Of a stretch of 64,000 nt of DNA, positions 9,453-19,137 are shown piece after piece. Both the position numbers and the translations under genes were made by a program. The DNA is from Bacillota bacterium (GTDB lineage: Bacteria; Bacillota; Clostridia; Tissierellales; MES13): contig VEND01000029.1 of the NCBI GenBank assembly GCA_009711765.1, forward strand, positions 1 to 64,000, written 5' to 3'. The notes beneath the pieces are model-generated. The model was not told the origin of the DNA. It searched no databases and worked only from the letters and a program-made list of their open reading frames with translations. Numbering within the stretch: the first letter of the stretch is position 1; every line of letters begins with the position of its first letter.

Positions 9453-11456
9453 GTGAAAAAGAAAATGTTTAAAAACAAAGGTATAGCTTTTAAACTAATA
9501 ATAACTTTTATATTGCTTATAAGTATTCCTTTGACGGTACTAGGATTTGCAACTTATAATAAATCAAATGAGATTTTAAAAAAGGATTTAGAAAGTTCAA
9601 CTGCTGAGTTAAATACTCAAATAAATAATTCTATTAGAAATTATCTTAAAGGTATAGAACAAAGTGTTGTAATGATGAGTAATGATCCTAATGTAAAGAA
9701 AGTTTTTAATGATGAAAATGTATCATGGATGTTAAAAAGTTTTAAAAGTTACATAGAAAGTTATGAAGATGTATCAAAGGTTTTTATAGGAACTAAATAT
9801 GGTGATATGCATATATATCCTAATAAAACCTATGATAGTAGCTACGATCCAAGACAAAGGGTTTGGTATAAAGAAGCAGTAAAAAAAGATAAACTTATAT
9901 GGACTAATCCATATGAGTCAGCATCTACTGGAAAGTTACAGATATCTGCTGCTAAACCAGTATATAATGATGATGGATTTGTTGGAGTTTTAGCTATAAC
10001 TGTACCTATTGATGTATTGACTAAGGAAGTTACTAAAATTACAGTAGGAGATAAAGGTTATATAACTTTATTAGATAGGGAAAATAAAACTATTGCTAGT
10101 AAAAATAAAGAACTTATAGGTAAAGAAATACCTGTAGAAAAATTAGTAAAAGCAGTTAATGAAAAGGATAAAGGTAAAGTTGAGTATAACTGGGTTGAAA
10201 ATGGTAATGAAGTTAAAAAGTTTGCAGTATTTGATACTATTGATGGAGTAAATTGGAAAGTAGTAGCTTTTATGCATGAAAGTGAAATTAATAAAGATTC
10301 CTCAGCTATTTTAAATAGAATAATATTTATTGGTCTTATAGCTTTAATTGTAGCAATAACAGTGGCAGTATTATTTTCAAGAAGCCTAACTAAAAACATA
10401 AAAAGGTTGGTAGAAACAACTAAAAAGGTTATGGAGGGTGACTTTACAGTTAAATCTGATATTAAAGCAAGTGATGAAATAGGTTTATTATCAGATAGTT
10501 TTAATATGATGATAGAAACTGTTAGAAACCTTATTAAAAAGAGTAAAAATGTTTCCTTAGAAGTAACTTCATCGGCTCAAAATTTAGCAGCAACCAGTGA
10601 AGAAACCACTGCTTCAGCTGAAGAAATTTCAGGTACGGTTGATGAAATTGCTAATGGAGCTACAGAACAGGCTAATGATTCCCAAGAGGGAGCAAGTCTT
10701 GTTAATAATTTAGATGAGAAATTTAAAAGCTTAGTTAATAATAGTGAAGATATGTTAAATACAGCAATGGAAGTTAAAAAAGTTAATCAAAGTGGTATAG
10801 AAGTAGTTAATGGATTAAGGAAGGAAACAGAATCTAATAATGAAGCAACAAAAAGAATAGAAAATGCTATTTTAGAACTTGATAGTAAATCAAAGGAAAT
10901 AGGAAATATATTAGAAACTATAACATCAATATCAGAGCAAACTAATTTACTTGCATTAAATGCGTCTATTGAAGCTGCAAGAGCAGGGGAACATGGTAAA
11001 GGATTTGCAGTTGTTGCTAATGAAATAAGGGACCTAGCAGAGGGTTCTAACGAAGCTGCTGAAGAGATTAAAGAAATAGTTTCAGGTATTCAGGATAAAA
11101 GTAAAAATACTGTTAATATAATGGATGAAGTTAAAGAAAGATCTAATAATCAAACTACAGCAGTTAATAAAGCTAATGAATCATTTAGTGATATATCAAA
11201 CTCTATAGAAGATATAACAACTAAAATAGAATCTATAAGTGATTTTGTAAAGGATATGGATAATGATAAAAATAAAATAGTAGAAGCTATAGAAAATATA
11301 TCAAGTGTATCCGAGGAAACTGCTGCTTCTAGCGAAGAAGTAAGTGCAACAGTACAACAACAAACAAGTGCAGTTGAAGAGGTTTCTAAGGCAGCAGAGA
11401 AGCTTAATTCACTATCAGAAGAACTTAACAAAGAGATAAATAAATTTAGGGTTTAA
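9453..11456 (+). CDS. Methyl-accepting chemotaxis protein with dCache-type sensor, HAMP and MCP signalling domain
   Basis: [43 protein letters not shown] hairpin tip motif; N-terminal Cache-like sensor ([23 protein letters not shown]). Probable GTG start. Confidence 0.95.
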   Translation: MKKKMFKNKGIAFKLIITFILLISIPLTVLGFATYNKSNEILKKDLESSTAELNTQINNSIRNYLKGIEQSVVMMSNDPNVKKVFNDENVSWMLKSFKSYIESYEDVSKVFIGTKYGDMHIYPNKTYDSSYDPRQRVWYKEAVKKDKLIWTNPYESASTGKLQISAAKPVYNDDGFVGVLAITVPIDVLTKEVTKITVGDKGYITLLDRENKTIASKNKELIGKEIPVEKLVKAVNEKDKGKVEYNWVENGNEVKKFAVFDTIDGVNWKVVAFMHESEINKDSSAILNRIIFIGLIALIVAITVAVLFSRSLTKNIKRLVETTKKVMEGDFTVKSDIKASDEIGLLSDSFNMMIETVRNLIKKSKNVSLEVTSSAQNLAATSEETTASAEEISGTVDEIANGATEQANDSQEGASLVNNLDEKFKSLVNNSEDMLNTAMEVKKVNQSGIEVVNGLRKETESNNEATKRIENAILELDSKSKEIGNILETITSISEQTNLLALNASIEAARAGEHGKGFAVVANEIRDLAEGSNEAAEEIKEIVSGIQDKSKNTVNIMDEVKERSNNQTTAVNKANESFSDISNSIEDITTKIESISDFVKDMDNDKNKIVEAIENISSVSEETAASSEEVSATVQQQTSAVEEVSKAAEKLNSLSEELNKEINKFRV

Positions 11457-11460
11457 TTTT

Positions 11461-11502
11461 AAAAGTGCTTTTAGCTTATATAAGCTAGAAGCATTTTTAT
11501 TA
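11461..11502 (+). terminator. Rho-independent terminator
   Basis: AAGTGCTTTTAGCTTATATAAGCTAGAAGCATTTTTATT. Confidence 0.7.
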
Positions 11503-11521
11503 AAGAAAGTGGGGAAAATTA

Positions 11522-12100
11522 ATGAAGATAAATGTATTAGGGAAAGGAGAGCTTAAAAAAATACCTACCCTACCTTTAGTTTTAATATGTGATGATGGCA
11601 AAATATTTGAAACTGATAAAGTTAAAGGTGCTGTAAGTATTTTTACAGGAAGAGATTATATAAAAATAGATAATAAGGATGAAAGATGGTATAAAAGATT
11701 ATTTGCAGCTAATAATTTAGTGAAAAAAGAAAAGGAAGAAATTAATATTGAGATATTTGATAAAAGAAAAGGTGTTATAGATAATAACTTTGTCATAGCT
11801 CCAAAGGAAAGTAAATATTTATTAAAAAGTAATACTAACTCTTTAAAATTAAGGATAGATAATGATAAATTATTTCTTTTAAGTTTACTTAAAATGAGAA
11901 CATTTTCATTACTAGAAAGGGAAGATAGCTTTATATTTAAACAACAAAAGAAACATAAATTAAATAATAAAGAAAGTTTATGTGTATTTGAAAATAAAGA
12001 TTCTAGTATTAGATATATAGATATTTTTTTAGAGTATGATATAGATAAATTATTAAAGATTTATGATAAGGGGTTTAAAGATGTAGTAGGTAATGAATAA
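11522..12100 (+). CDS. Hypothetical protein
   Basis: 192-aa ORF with RBS; no family recognised. Confidence 0.6.
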   Translation: MKINVLGKGELKKIPTLPLVLICDDGKIFETDKVKGAVSIFTGRDYIKIDNKDERWYKRLFAANNLVKKEKEEINIEIFDKRKGVIDNNFVIAPKESKYLLKSNTNSLKLRIDNDKLFLLSLLKMRTFSLLEREDSFIFKQQKKHKLNNKESLCVFENKDSSIRYIDIFLEYDIDKLLKIYDKGFKDVVGNE

Positions 12101-12196
12101 AAAATTTATAATAGTTAGTTAAATGTTTAGATTTTGTGTATAATAATAATATAGATTTTTGCTAGAGCATTTATGAAAAGTGAGGTAATTGATCTT

Positions 12197-12295
12197 ATGG
12201 AATTTATAAATGAAAAACAACAGAAGGAATTAGAAAATACTATGGATATGATTATAGAAAAAAATAAAAAAGCATTAAAAAAATTAAGTAAATAA
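12197..12295 (+). CDS. Short ORF (32 aa) upstream of and overlapping a doc-like fragment; putative antitoxin-like peptide
   Basis: MEFINEKQQKELENTMDMIIEKNKKALKKLSK*; TAATG overlap with the following ORF. Confidence 0.45.
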   Translation: MEFINEKQQKELENTMDMIIEKNKKALKKLSK

Positions 12296-12498
12296 TGAAA
12301 AAGATAAGTTTAGAAGAACTAATACTATTTCATAAAAAAATTGTTAAACAAACAGGAGGAAGTTCGGAGATTAGGGATATTACATTGGTTGAAAGTGCCT
12401 TAAAAAATGTAGATATGAGTTTTGGTGGGAAAGATTTATATCCTAGTATTAAAGAAAAAATATCAGTGAGAAATTTTAGTAACTTTTATCCCTTTTAA
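12295..12498 (+). pseudogene. Truncated Doc/Fic-family (death-on-curing) toxin
   Basis: LEELILFHKKIVKQTGGSSEIRDITLVESALKNVDMSFGGKDLYPSIKEKIS matches the Doc N-terminus, but the HPFxxGNKR Fic motif is missing. Confidence 0.7.
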
Positions 12499-12524
12499 AT
12501 TTAGCAATTTATTGATAAAATTAG

Positions 12525-12599
12525 AATGCACTTATTGAATACCTCCTTTGATTTGGTGTCAGCAACTATATTTTAGCAGGTATTTTCGATAAGTGCATT
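12525..12599. repeat. Imperfect ~20-bp inverted repeat
   Basis: AATGCACTTATtGAATACCT (12525-12544) and AGGTATTttcgATAAGTGCATT (12578-12599), T-rich tail after. Confidence 0.7.
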
Positions 12600-12716
12600 A
12601 TTTTTTGCAAAAAAACTAAACGTTGGAGTTTATCACCCCAACATTTATTATAGAACCTTTTTATTAACTTTTTATACTTTGAGATAATAATGTAAAATAT
12701 AAATAAAAGAAAAGAG

Positions 12717-13640
12717 GTGTTTAAGATGAAAAAAGTAATAATAGATGTGGATACTGGAATAGATGATGCGTTAGCTATCCTCTTAGCAGCTAAAAGTGAA
12801 AAATTAGATATATTAGGTATAACCACTGTGTCAGGTAATACTAATTTAGATAATGCAACTATAAATACTTTAAAAGTATTAAAATTAATAGATAAATCTA
12901 TACCAGTATATAAAGGAGCAAGTAAGCCTTTATTAAGGGATATTAGTTTTAAAAGGGGAGTTCATGGAGAAAATGGTATGGCAGGAGCATTAAAGGATAT
13001 AGACTATGGAAAGGAAGAAGATAAACATGCTGTTGATTTTATTATAGATTCATGTTTAAATAATAAAGATATTACTATTATACTTGTAGGACCTATGACT
13101 AATATGGCTTTAGCCCTTAAAAGAAAACCAGAGATAGCTAAAAATATAAAAGAGATAATCACCATGGGTGGAGCCTATAATGGTAAGGGCAATGAATCCT
13201 TAGTATCAGAGTTTAATGTATATACAGACCCAGAAAGTGCAAAAATAGTTTATAATTCTAATGTATCTGTTAAAATGGTTGGCTTAGATGTTACAAGAAA
13301 GGCTATGTTAATGGAGGATGATTTAAAAAGATTAAATAAAAATAAGGTTACTAGCTTTGTAAAGAAAGTATCAAATCATTACATAGATAGATACTTTAAA
13401 AATACTAATATTAAAGGATGTGCATTACACGATCCTTTAGCTGTAGCGATAGCTTTAGATGATTCATTAGTTGAAACTAATGATACTTTCGTTGATGTGG
13501 AAATAAAATCTAAGTATTGTGATGGACTTACCATATGTGATTTTAAAAATACATTAAATAAAAAAGCTAATACTGAAGTTTGTGTTGATGTTGATAGTAA
13601 AAGATTTATAGATATGTTTATAGATACTTTAAATAAATAA
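12717..13640 (+). CDS. Inosine-uridine preferring nucleoside hydrolase family protein
   Basis: KKVIIDVDTGIDDALAILLAA (DTGxDDAxAxxxA) and LVGPMTNMALALKRKPEI; start likely 12723-12726. Confidence 0.9.
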   Translation: MFKMKKVIIDVDTGIDDALAILLAAKSEKLDILGITTVSGNTNLDNATINTLKVLKLIDKSIPVYKGASKPLLRDISFKRGVHGENGMAGALKDIDYGKEEDKHAVDFIIDSCLNNKDITIILVGPMTNMALALKRKPEIAKNIKEIITMGGAYNGKGNESLVSEFNVYTDPESAKIVYNSNVSVKMVGLDVTRKAMLMEDDLKRLNKNKVTSFVKKVSNHYIDRYFKNTNIKGCALHDPLAVAIALDDSLVETNDTFVDVEIKSKYCDGLTICDFKNTLNKKANTEVCVDVDSKRFIDMFIDTLNK

Positions 13641-13654
13641 AATTCACACACATT

Positions 13655-13708
13655 TTATCCACAGAAAATGAAATATAGCGATTAAAAAATATAAAAAAAT
13701 GTGGATAA
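13655..13708. other. Inverted pair of perfect DnaA-box 9-mers
   Basis: TTATCCACA at 13655-13663 and TGTGGATAA at 13700-13708. Confidence 0.55.
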
Positions 13709-13716
13709 ATTCATAA

Positions 13717-13745
13717 ATAATCCCCTAATATTAGGGGATTTATTT
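13717..13745. terminator. Terminator between convergent genes
   Basis: AATCCCCTAATATTAGGGGATTTATTT. Confidence 0.75.
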
Positions 13746-14931
13746 ACGAATTTAGGTATTTCATTGCTGTATTACAGAAAAGTTTAATACCTAGTGGTAA
13801 GATATCTTCATCTATATTATATTCTGGATGATGCAGAGGAATATTAATACCTTTATCTATATTTTTAGTTCCTAAAAAGAAAAATGTACCTGGTACCTTT
13901 TGTAAGTAAAAACTAAAGTCTTCCCCTCCCATGGATGGTCTTTTAATTTCAAATACTTTTTCATCTAAAATCTCCTTAGCTACACCTTCAAAAAAGGTAG
14001 TAAAGTTTTTGTCATTTATAGTTGGAGGGTAATAATAGCTATAATTAAATTCATAGCTACAATCATTTGCCTTTGTAATGTTTTTAATAAAACTTTCTAT
14101 TCTTTTAGGAATTAAATTTCTTGTTTCATTATTTAATGTACGTACTGTACCAGAAAGGGTAGCATCATTAGGTATTACATTAAATACACTTCCTGAGTTA
14201 AACATACAAGTAGATACTACAGCACAATCTAGGGGATCAATTTCCCTACTTACTATGGTTTGTAATGAATTAACTATTTGTGAACCTATAACTATTGGGT
14301 CTTTAGCTAAATGGGGAACAGCTCCATGGCCTCCTAATCCTTTTATTTTTATATCAAATCTATCTGCAGCTGCCATTATTGTATCTTTTTTTATTCCAAC
14401 ATAACCAGAATCTATTTCTGGCCATATATGTAAACCAATAATTGCATCTACCTTAGGATTTTTAAGTGCTCCTTCATCTATCATTTCTTTAGCCCCTCCG
14501 GGACCTTCTTCTGCTGGCTGAAAGATAAATTTAATATTACCCTTTATTTCCTCCTTTAATTCTGAAAGGATTTTAGCTGCTCCTAAACATATGGCTATAT
14601 GACCATCATGACCACAGGCATGCATAACTTTAGAGTTTTCTGATTTAAATTTAAGATTAGTTTTCTCTTTTATATTCAAAGCATCCATATCAGCTCTTAT
14701 GGCTATCGTTTTACCAGGCTTAGAACCCTTTAATATACCTATTACTCCTGTTTTTGCAACATTAGTAATTACAGTTAATCCAAAAGATTCTAAAAGATTA
14801 GCTATTTTTTTAGAAGTATTATATTCTTTAAAGCCAACTTCAGGGTGTTTATGAAAATATCTTCTTAAATCTATAACTTCTTTATTATATTTTTTTACTT
14901 TTTCATTTATAATATCCTTCATTTTTTTCAC
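13744..14931 (-). CDS. M20 family amidohydrolase / N-acyl-amino-acid deacylase
   Basis: RRYFHKHPEVGFKEYNTS; ADMDAL; HACGHDGHIA; PAEEGPGGA; MGGEDFSFYL. Confidence 0.9.
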   Translation of the reverse strand: MKKMKDIINEKVKKYNKEVIDLRRYFHKHPEVGFKEYNTSKKIANLLESFGLTVITNVAKTGVIGILKGSKPGKTIAIRADMDALNIKEKTNLKFKSENSKVMHACGHDGHIAICLGAAKILSELKEEIKGNIKFIFQPAEEGPGGAKEMIDEGALKNPKVDAIIGLHIWPEIDSGYVGIKKDTIMAAADRFDIKIKGLGGHGAVPHLAKDPIVIGSQIVNSLQTIVSREIDPLDCAVVSTCMFNSGSVFNVIPNDATLSGTVRTLNNETRNLIPKRIESFIKNITKANDCSYEFNYSYYYPPTINDKNFTTFFEGVAKEILDEKVFEIKRPSMGGEDFSFYLQKVPGTFFFLGTKNIDKGINIPLHHPEYNIDEDILPLGIKLFCNTAMKYLNS

Positions 14932-14970
14932 CTCTTAAAATTATAAAGGGTGTTTCCACACCCTTTAATT

Positions 14971-16440
14971 TTAGTCAACTGGTATTTGAGACTCTTCAAT
15001 AAATTTATCTACATGGCTTTTATCTTGGGGCTTAGTAAGTAAACTAACTATTACTAATACTATAATATTTCCAAGTAGTCCCCATATACCTGAATGTATA
15101 TCATATATAGAAATACCTGTTATAGTTATATAAAAATTAATCAATACACCTGTTAAAAGACCAAAAATAGCTCCCTGTTTAGTTGCCCTAGGCCAGAAAA
15201 ATACTGCTACCATAAGTGGGAAAAATTGAACTATAGATCCATAAGCGCCTAATAATAAGGCAACTAATGATTTAGCTCCAAATACAGCTATATAATAGGC
15301 TACACTACAGAAAATTACTATAGCTATTCTTGTAACAAGTAAAGATTTTTTATCATCCATATTAGGATTAATTACTTTTTTATGAAAATCAAAGGTATAA
15401 ACCGATGCAGCACCATGGGTTATAGTATCAGAAGAAGACATTGCAGCTGCTAAGGTAGCTGCCGCTACTAAACCTAATATAACGGAAGGTAAATTAAGTT
15501 GAGTTAACATATAGGGAAGTATCTGATCAGCAGATTCTAAAGTTCCCTTTGGAACTATACCTATACCTGAAAAACCTATAAATAATACTGGTATCATAAA
15601 TATCGCAAAGGTTGGATATAATGCAACTGTTCTTTTTAATGTCTTTTCTGATTTTGTTGTAAAGGATTTCATAAATAAGTGAGGCCACATAGTAAATCCT
15701 AATATTGAAACTATTAAAGCCGATGAAAAAGCAGGCCATGACATTTTAGCACCGATTATTAAATGACTCGGATCATTTTCTGCTATTTTACTAAACATAT
15801 TAGAAATACCACCATGGAATTTAAATGGTAGCCATAAACCTAAAATCCAAGCCATAAAAAGCATAAATAATCCCTGTAAGACATTTGTCCATGCAACACC
15901 ACGAACACCACTAGAAAAAACATATACTAAAACTACACCATAGGCTAATAAAGCACCTAACCAAAAAGGTATCAAACCATCGGTAGTAACATTTAACACA
16001 TAAGCCATACCCTTAAGTTGTAGCGCAATATATTGAATAAAGGCAAGGATACTAATTATAGCCATTATAGCTGATAATGATTTAGACTGAAATCTATCAG
16101 AGACTAATTCAGCCTGGGTCATATAATTATATCTTCTACCTAAGCGGTAAGCTTTAGGTCCCCATAAAAGCCAAGGAACTAATCCCATAGCACAGTAACC
16201 TAAAATATAAAAAGAAGCAGCTCCCTTAGAATATGCCCACCCAGGGCCACCTAAAAAAGCAAAGGCACTAAATATAGCACCACCCATTAAAAAATACATT
16301 GTAAAAACATTTAGACTTCTTCCAGCTGTAACAAACTCTTCAACACTTTTATCTTTATTTAATCCTGCACGGATTCCCATAAACATAACTAAAACTAAAT
16401 ATGCTAATACAATAAGTAAAACTACTATAGTACTACTCAC
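14971..16440 (-). CDS. Sodium:solute symporter (SSS) family, pantothenate-permease-like
   Basis: 13-TM profile, GRSLNVFTMYFLMGGAIFSAFAFLGGPGWAYSKGAASFYILGY. Confidence 0.85.
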   Translation of the reverse strand: MSSTIVVLLIVLAYLVLVMFMGIRAGLNKDKSVEEFVTAGRSLNVFTMYFLMGGAIFSAFAFLGGPGWAYSKGAASFYILGYCAMGLVPWLLWGPKAYRLGRRYNYMTQAELVSDRFQSKSLSAIMAIISILAFIQYIALQLKGMAYVLNVTTDGLIPFWLGALLAYGVVLVYVFSSGVRGVAWTNVLQGLFMLFMAWILGLWLPFKFHGGISNMFSKIAENDPSHLIIGAKMSWPAFSSALIVSILGFTMWPHLFMKSFTTKSEKTLKRTVALYPTFAIFMIPVLFIGFSGIGIVPKGTLESADQILPYMLTQLNLPSVILGLVAAATLAAAMSSSDTITHGAASVYTFDFHKKVINPNMDDKKSLLVTRIAIVIFCSVAYYIAVFGAKSLVALLLGAYGSIVQFFPLMVAVFFWPRATKQGAIFGLLTGVLINFYITITGISIYDIHSGIWGLLGNIIVLVIVSLLTKPQDKSHVDKFIEESQIPVD

Positions 16441-16445
16441 TTAAA

Positions 16446-16700
16446 TCACCCCCTATATTCTTGATTGTATTTTGTCATTGTTCCAATAAAAACTATTACT
16501 ATCCATAAACCTATCCAAAACATACTAAAAGGCATTCCTAAAACTAAAGGCTTAACTCTATTAGCTATTAAATAAATAGGCCATATTTGAGCTAAACCAC
16601 AAATTAAAAAGTAACAAAACCAAAAGATACTACGCTTTTTTCTAGTATTGTCTATGTCTTTACTAAAGAATGACAAACCCCTTTTTGTGACTTTTTTCAT
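16446..16700 (-). CDS. Small membrane protein (DUF3311-like) paired with the symporter
   Basis: Two TM segments with WPIYLIANRVKPLVLGMPFSMFWIGLW; immediately upstream of the symporter. Confidence 0.6.
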   Translation of the reverse strand: MKKVTKRGLSFFSKDIDNTRKKRSIFWFCYFLICGLAQIWPIYLIANRVKPLVLGMPFSMFWIGLWIVIVFIGTMTKYNQEYRG

Positions 16701-16863
16701 ACTTTCACCTCCTAAAGTTTATCTTGTTATAAATCTATGAGGACAAGTTTAAAATAATTACAAAATATTAATAAATTTTCATAAACTAACTTCCTATAAA
16801 AGTTAAGAAATTATTGAATTTCTTAAGAGTTTTGGTTACTTTAAAATTAAAATATAAATAAAT

Positions 16864-16912
16864 TGGGTAGGTAGAAGTGCTTTAAATTACACTTTTACCT
16901 ACCCTTTTTATT
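16864..16912. terminator. Strong terminator hairpin
   Basis: GGGTAGGTAGAAGTG...CACTTTTACCTACCC + TTTTTATTTTTT. Confidence 0.8.
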
Positions 16913-17045
16913 TTTTAATATGAAATATATCTATATGTAAAATCATAAGAAATTTAAATTTAGCTTATTTTTTAATGTAAGTTTATTAATATAACATATT
17001 ATCACCGGTAAATATAAAGGGACGTCTCTTTCCTTGGAGGAGAGT

Positions 17046-17618
17046 ATGTATAGTGAAATAAATACTTTATATATAGATTATTTAAATGGTGATAAAGAGG
17101 CTTTAGAAAAGTTACTTAATAAACTTAAACCCCTAGTTTTATCTTCAATAAATAAATATTACAAAAAAATAGATCAATATGATGATTTAATCCAGGAAGG
17201 GTTTGAGGTAATAATAAATGCAATTAATGGTTTTGAAAAAAATAAGGGTTGTTACTTACTAGGATATATTAAGCTTATGCTTAAATACTACTATTTAGAT
17301 AAATCAAAATATGAAAAGAAAACTATATCCTTAAATAAAGTAATAAGTAATGAAGATGAATCCTTAGAACTTATAGATATGATTAAGGATGATTTACCCT
17401 TAATAGATGAAATGATGATAGAGGATGAATCTAGAAAAGTTCTTTGGGAAAGTATATCAAAGTTAACTAATAGACAAAGACAGATTATATATCTTTATTA
17501 TTTTAATAATAAATCTTTAAAAGATGTAAGTAAAGAGCTTTCAATAAGCTATAGAACAGCTGTAAACATAAAAGGAAAAGCTTTAGAAAATTTAAGAAAA
17601 AATTTTAAAAATAAATAG
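17046..17618 (+). CDS. Sigma-70 family RNA polymerase sigma factor (short, region 2 + 4)
   Basis: YDDLIQEGFEVIINAINGFEKNKG..YLLGYIKLMLKYY and LTNRQRQIIYLYYFNNKSLKDVSKELSISYRTAVNIKGKALENLRK; ATG at 17046 with an upstream GGAGG. Confidence 0.85.
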   Translation: MYSEINTLYIDYLNGDKEALEKLLNKLKPLVLSSINKYYKKIDQYDDLIQEGFEVIINAINGFEKNKGCYLLGYIKLMLKYYYLDKSKYEKKTISLNKVISNEDESLELIDMIKDDLPLIDEMMIEDESRKVLWESISKLTNRQRQIIYLYYFNNKSLKDVSKELSISYRTAVNIKGKALENLRKNFKNK

Positions 17619-17667
17619 TAACTTTTAATCCTTCTTTCTATATAAGAAGTAGAAAGGGGGTGAGAAT

Positions 17668-17892
17668 ATGGCGATAGAGGCAAATAGTAAGGATTCTAAA
17701 TTTAGAGTTGGTTTTAATGCTGGGGTTGATGAAGATGGTAAAGAGATTATAAAAAGAAAAACATTTTCTAAAGTTAAATCCCAAGCAACTAATGAAGATA
17801 TTTATGCAATAACTACTTCATTAGCAGGACTTCAAGAAAGACCTTTAGTAAGTGTATCAAGAATTGATGAGGTGGAATTAAGAGAGGTTTAA
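17668..17892 (+). CDS. DUF1659 domain protein
   Basis: KTFSKVKSQATNEDIYAITTSLAGLQERPLVSVSRIDEVELRE pattern; small two-gene unit. Confidence 0.65.
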   Translation: MAIEANSKDSKFRVGFNAGVDEDGKEIIKRKTFSKVKSQATNEDIYAITTSLAGLQERPLVSVSRIDEVELREV

Positions 17893-17924
17893 TTAACCTT
17901 AAATAATTTTAAGGAGGTGAGAAG

Positions 17925-18137
17925 ATGGCAAGTAAATTAGAGATGATTTTTAAAAACCAAACAGATTCTAAAGCAAGGATTACTATAGATCAGCCAAGAA
18001 GTGATCTTACCCAATTAGAAGTAGAAACTGCAATGAATGATATTATCGCTAAAAATGTATTTAATTCAAACGGAGGGGACTTTGTAGCAATCTCTGGGGC
18101 TCGAGTAGTAACAACTCAAATAAATGATTTAATATAA
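17925..18137 (+). CDS. DUF2922 domain protein
   Basis: LEMIFKNQTDSKARITIDQPRSDLTQLEVETAMNDIIAKNVFNSNGGDFVAISGARVVTTQ. Confidence 0.7.
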   Translation: MASKLEMIFKNQTDSKARITIDQPRSDLTQLEVETAMNDIIAKNVFNSNGGDFVAISGARVVTTQINDLI

Positions 18138-18179
18138 ACTTTAAGCCGGGGAAACCCGGCTTTAATTAGAGGTGATTAA

Positions 18180-18323
18180 ATGGAGGAAGTTTATACTCAA
18201 ATAGCTAATTTAGGGTTTCCTATAGCTGTAAGCATCTATCTATTAGTAAGGATAGAAGGTAAGCTTAATAGTTTAACCCAAAGTATAAATGAGTTATCTA
18301 AAACCATAGCAGCCATTAAATAA
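18180..18323 (+). CDS. YvrJ-family small membrane protein (absent from the ORF track)
   Basis: ATG...TAA: MEEVYTQIANLGFPIAVSIYLLVRIEGKLNSLTQSINELSKTIAAIK*, with GAGGTG RBS. Confidence 0.75.
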   Translation: MEEVYTQIANLGFPIAVSIYLLVRIEGKLNSLTQSINELSKTIAAIK

Positions 18324-18324
18324 T

Positions 18325-18360
18325 AAAAAGACTTGATATTTTTATATCAAGTCTTTTTTA
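18325..18360 (+). terminator. Rho-independent terminator
   Basis: AAAAAGACTTGATATTTTTATATCAAGTCTTTTTTA. Confidence 0.85.
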
Positions 18361-18504
18361 GTTAAAAAATTTCAATAGTCTTTTAGTCCTAAATGGCTAT
18401 ATTAGTTGATTTAAAGTCTGAATGACGAAATATGGGGAAACTTTGTAGTATACATTAGTAAAGAGGCAGTATATAATATATTTAGAACTAACTGGAGGTA
18501 AAAT

Positions 18505-19098
18505 ATGATAAATATAGATAAATTTGTAATGAAGAAAATAATAGGTATTATACCAGAGATTAAAAATGAAAAACCTATAACAAAAGTGATAACAAAGGAT
18601 TTAAGTGTATTTATTATAGATAAGAATATAAGGATAGTTTTAAAAAGTTTAGCTAAATACTTTGAAATAGATTTAAAATTAACAAAACTATATTCTAAGA
18701 CTTTAACTAAAGTTTCTAATTCATTAGTTTTACCCTTTGATAAGGATAACATATTTATTCCCTTTAACTTAAGAAAAGTAACTAATTCAAATGATATAGC
18801 ATCTGGATATTTTAATATTGATTATATTAAAGATATATATAAATTAAATGGACAAGCAGTTTTAATATTAAAAGGGGATATGGAGATAAAACTTAAACAA
18901 AATATGAAAACAGCTATTAAACATATGAAAGAAGGTGAGATAGTAAAAAGACATTACAAAAGTTACCCTATAAGAGTATACAGCGGAGAAGATTATAAAG
19001 GTTTTGAAAGGATGAAATTTGATATCGCCTCTAAAGATGATATTTACATGTTAACAAATGAAATATTAGTTATTAATAAACTAATAAATAGTTTTTAA
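18505..19098 (+). CDS. ComK-like protein (distant)
   Basis: ITKVITKDLSVFII...DKDNIFIPFNLRKVTNSNDIASGYFNIDYIKDI...MEIKLKQNMKTAIKHMKEGEI; layout resembles ComK (iiEKdc..y ... iFLFPT.s.......WI...hV...........F.nG..i.L.is...f.nQ). Confidence 0.4.
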   Translation: MINIDKFVMKKIIGIIPEIKNEKPITKVITKDLSVFIIDKNIRIVLKSLAKYFEIDLKLTKLYSKTLTKVSNSLVLPFDKDNIFIPFNLRKVTNSNDIASGYFNIDYIKDIYKLNGQAVLILKGDMEIKLKQNMKTAIKHMKEGEIVKRHYKSYPIRVYSGEDYKGFERMKFDIASKDDIYMLTNEILVINKLINSF

Positions 19099-19137
19099 GA
19101 TGTTTAAGATTAATTAAAAAATGGAGGAATGTAAAAT

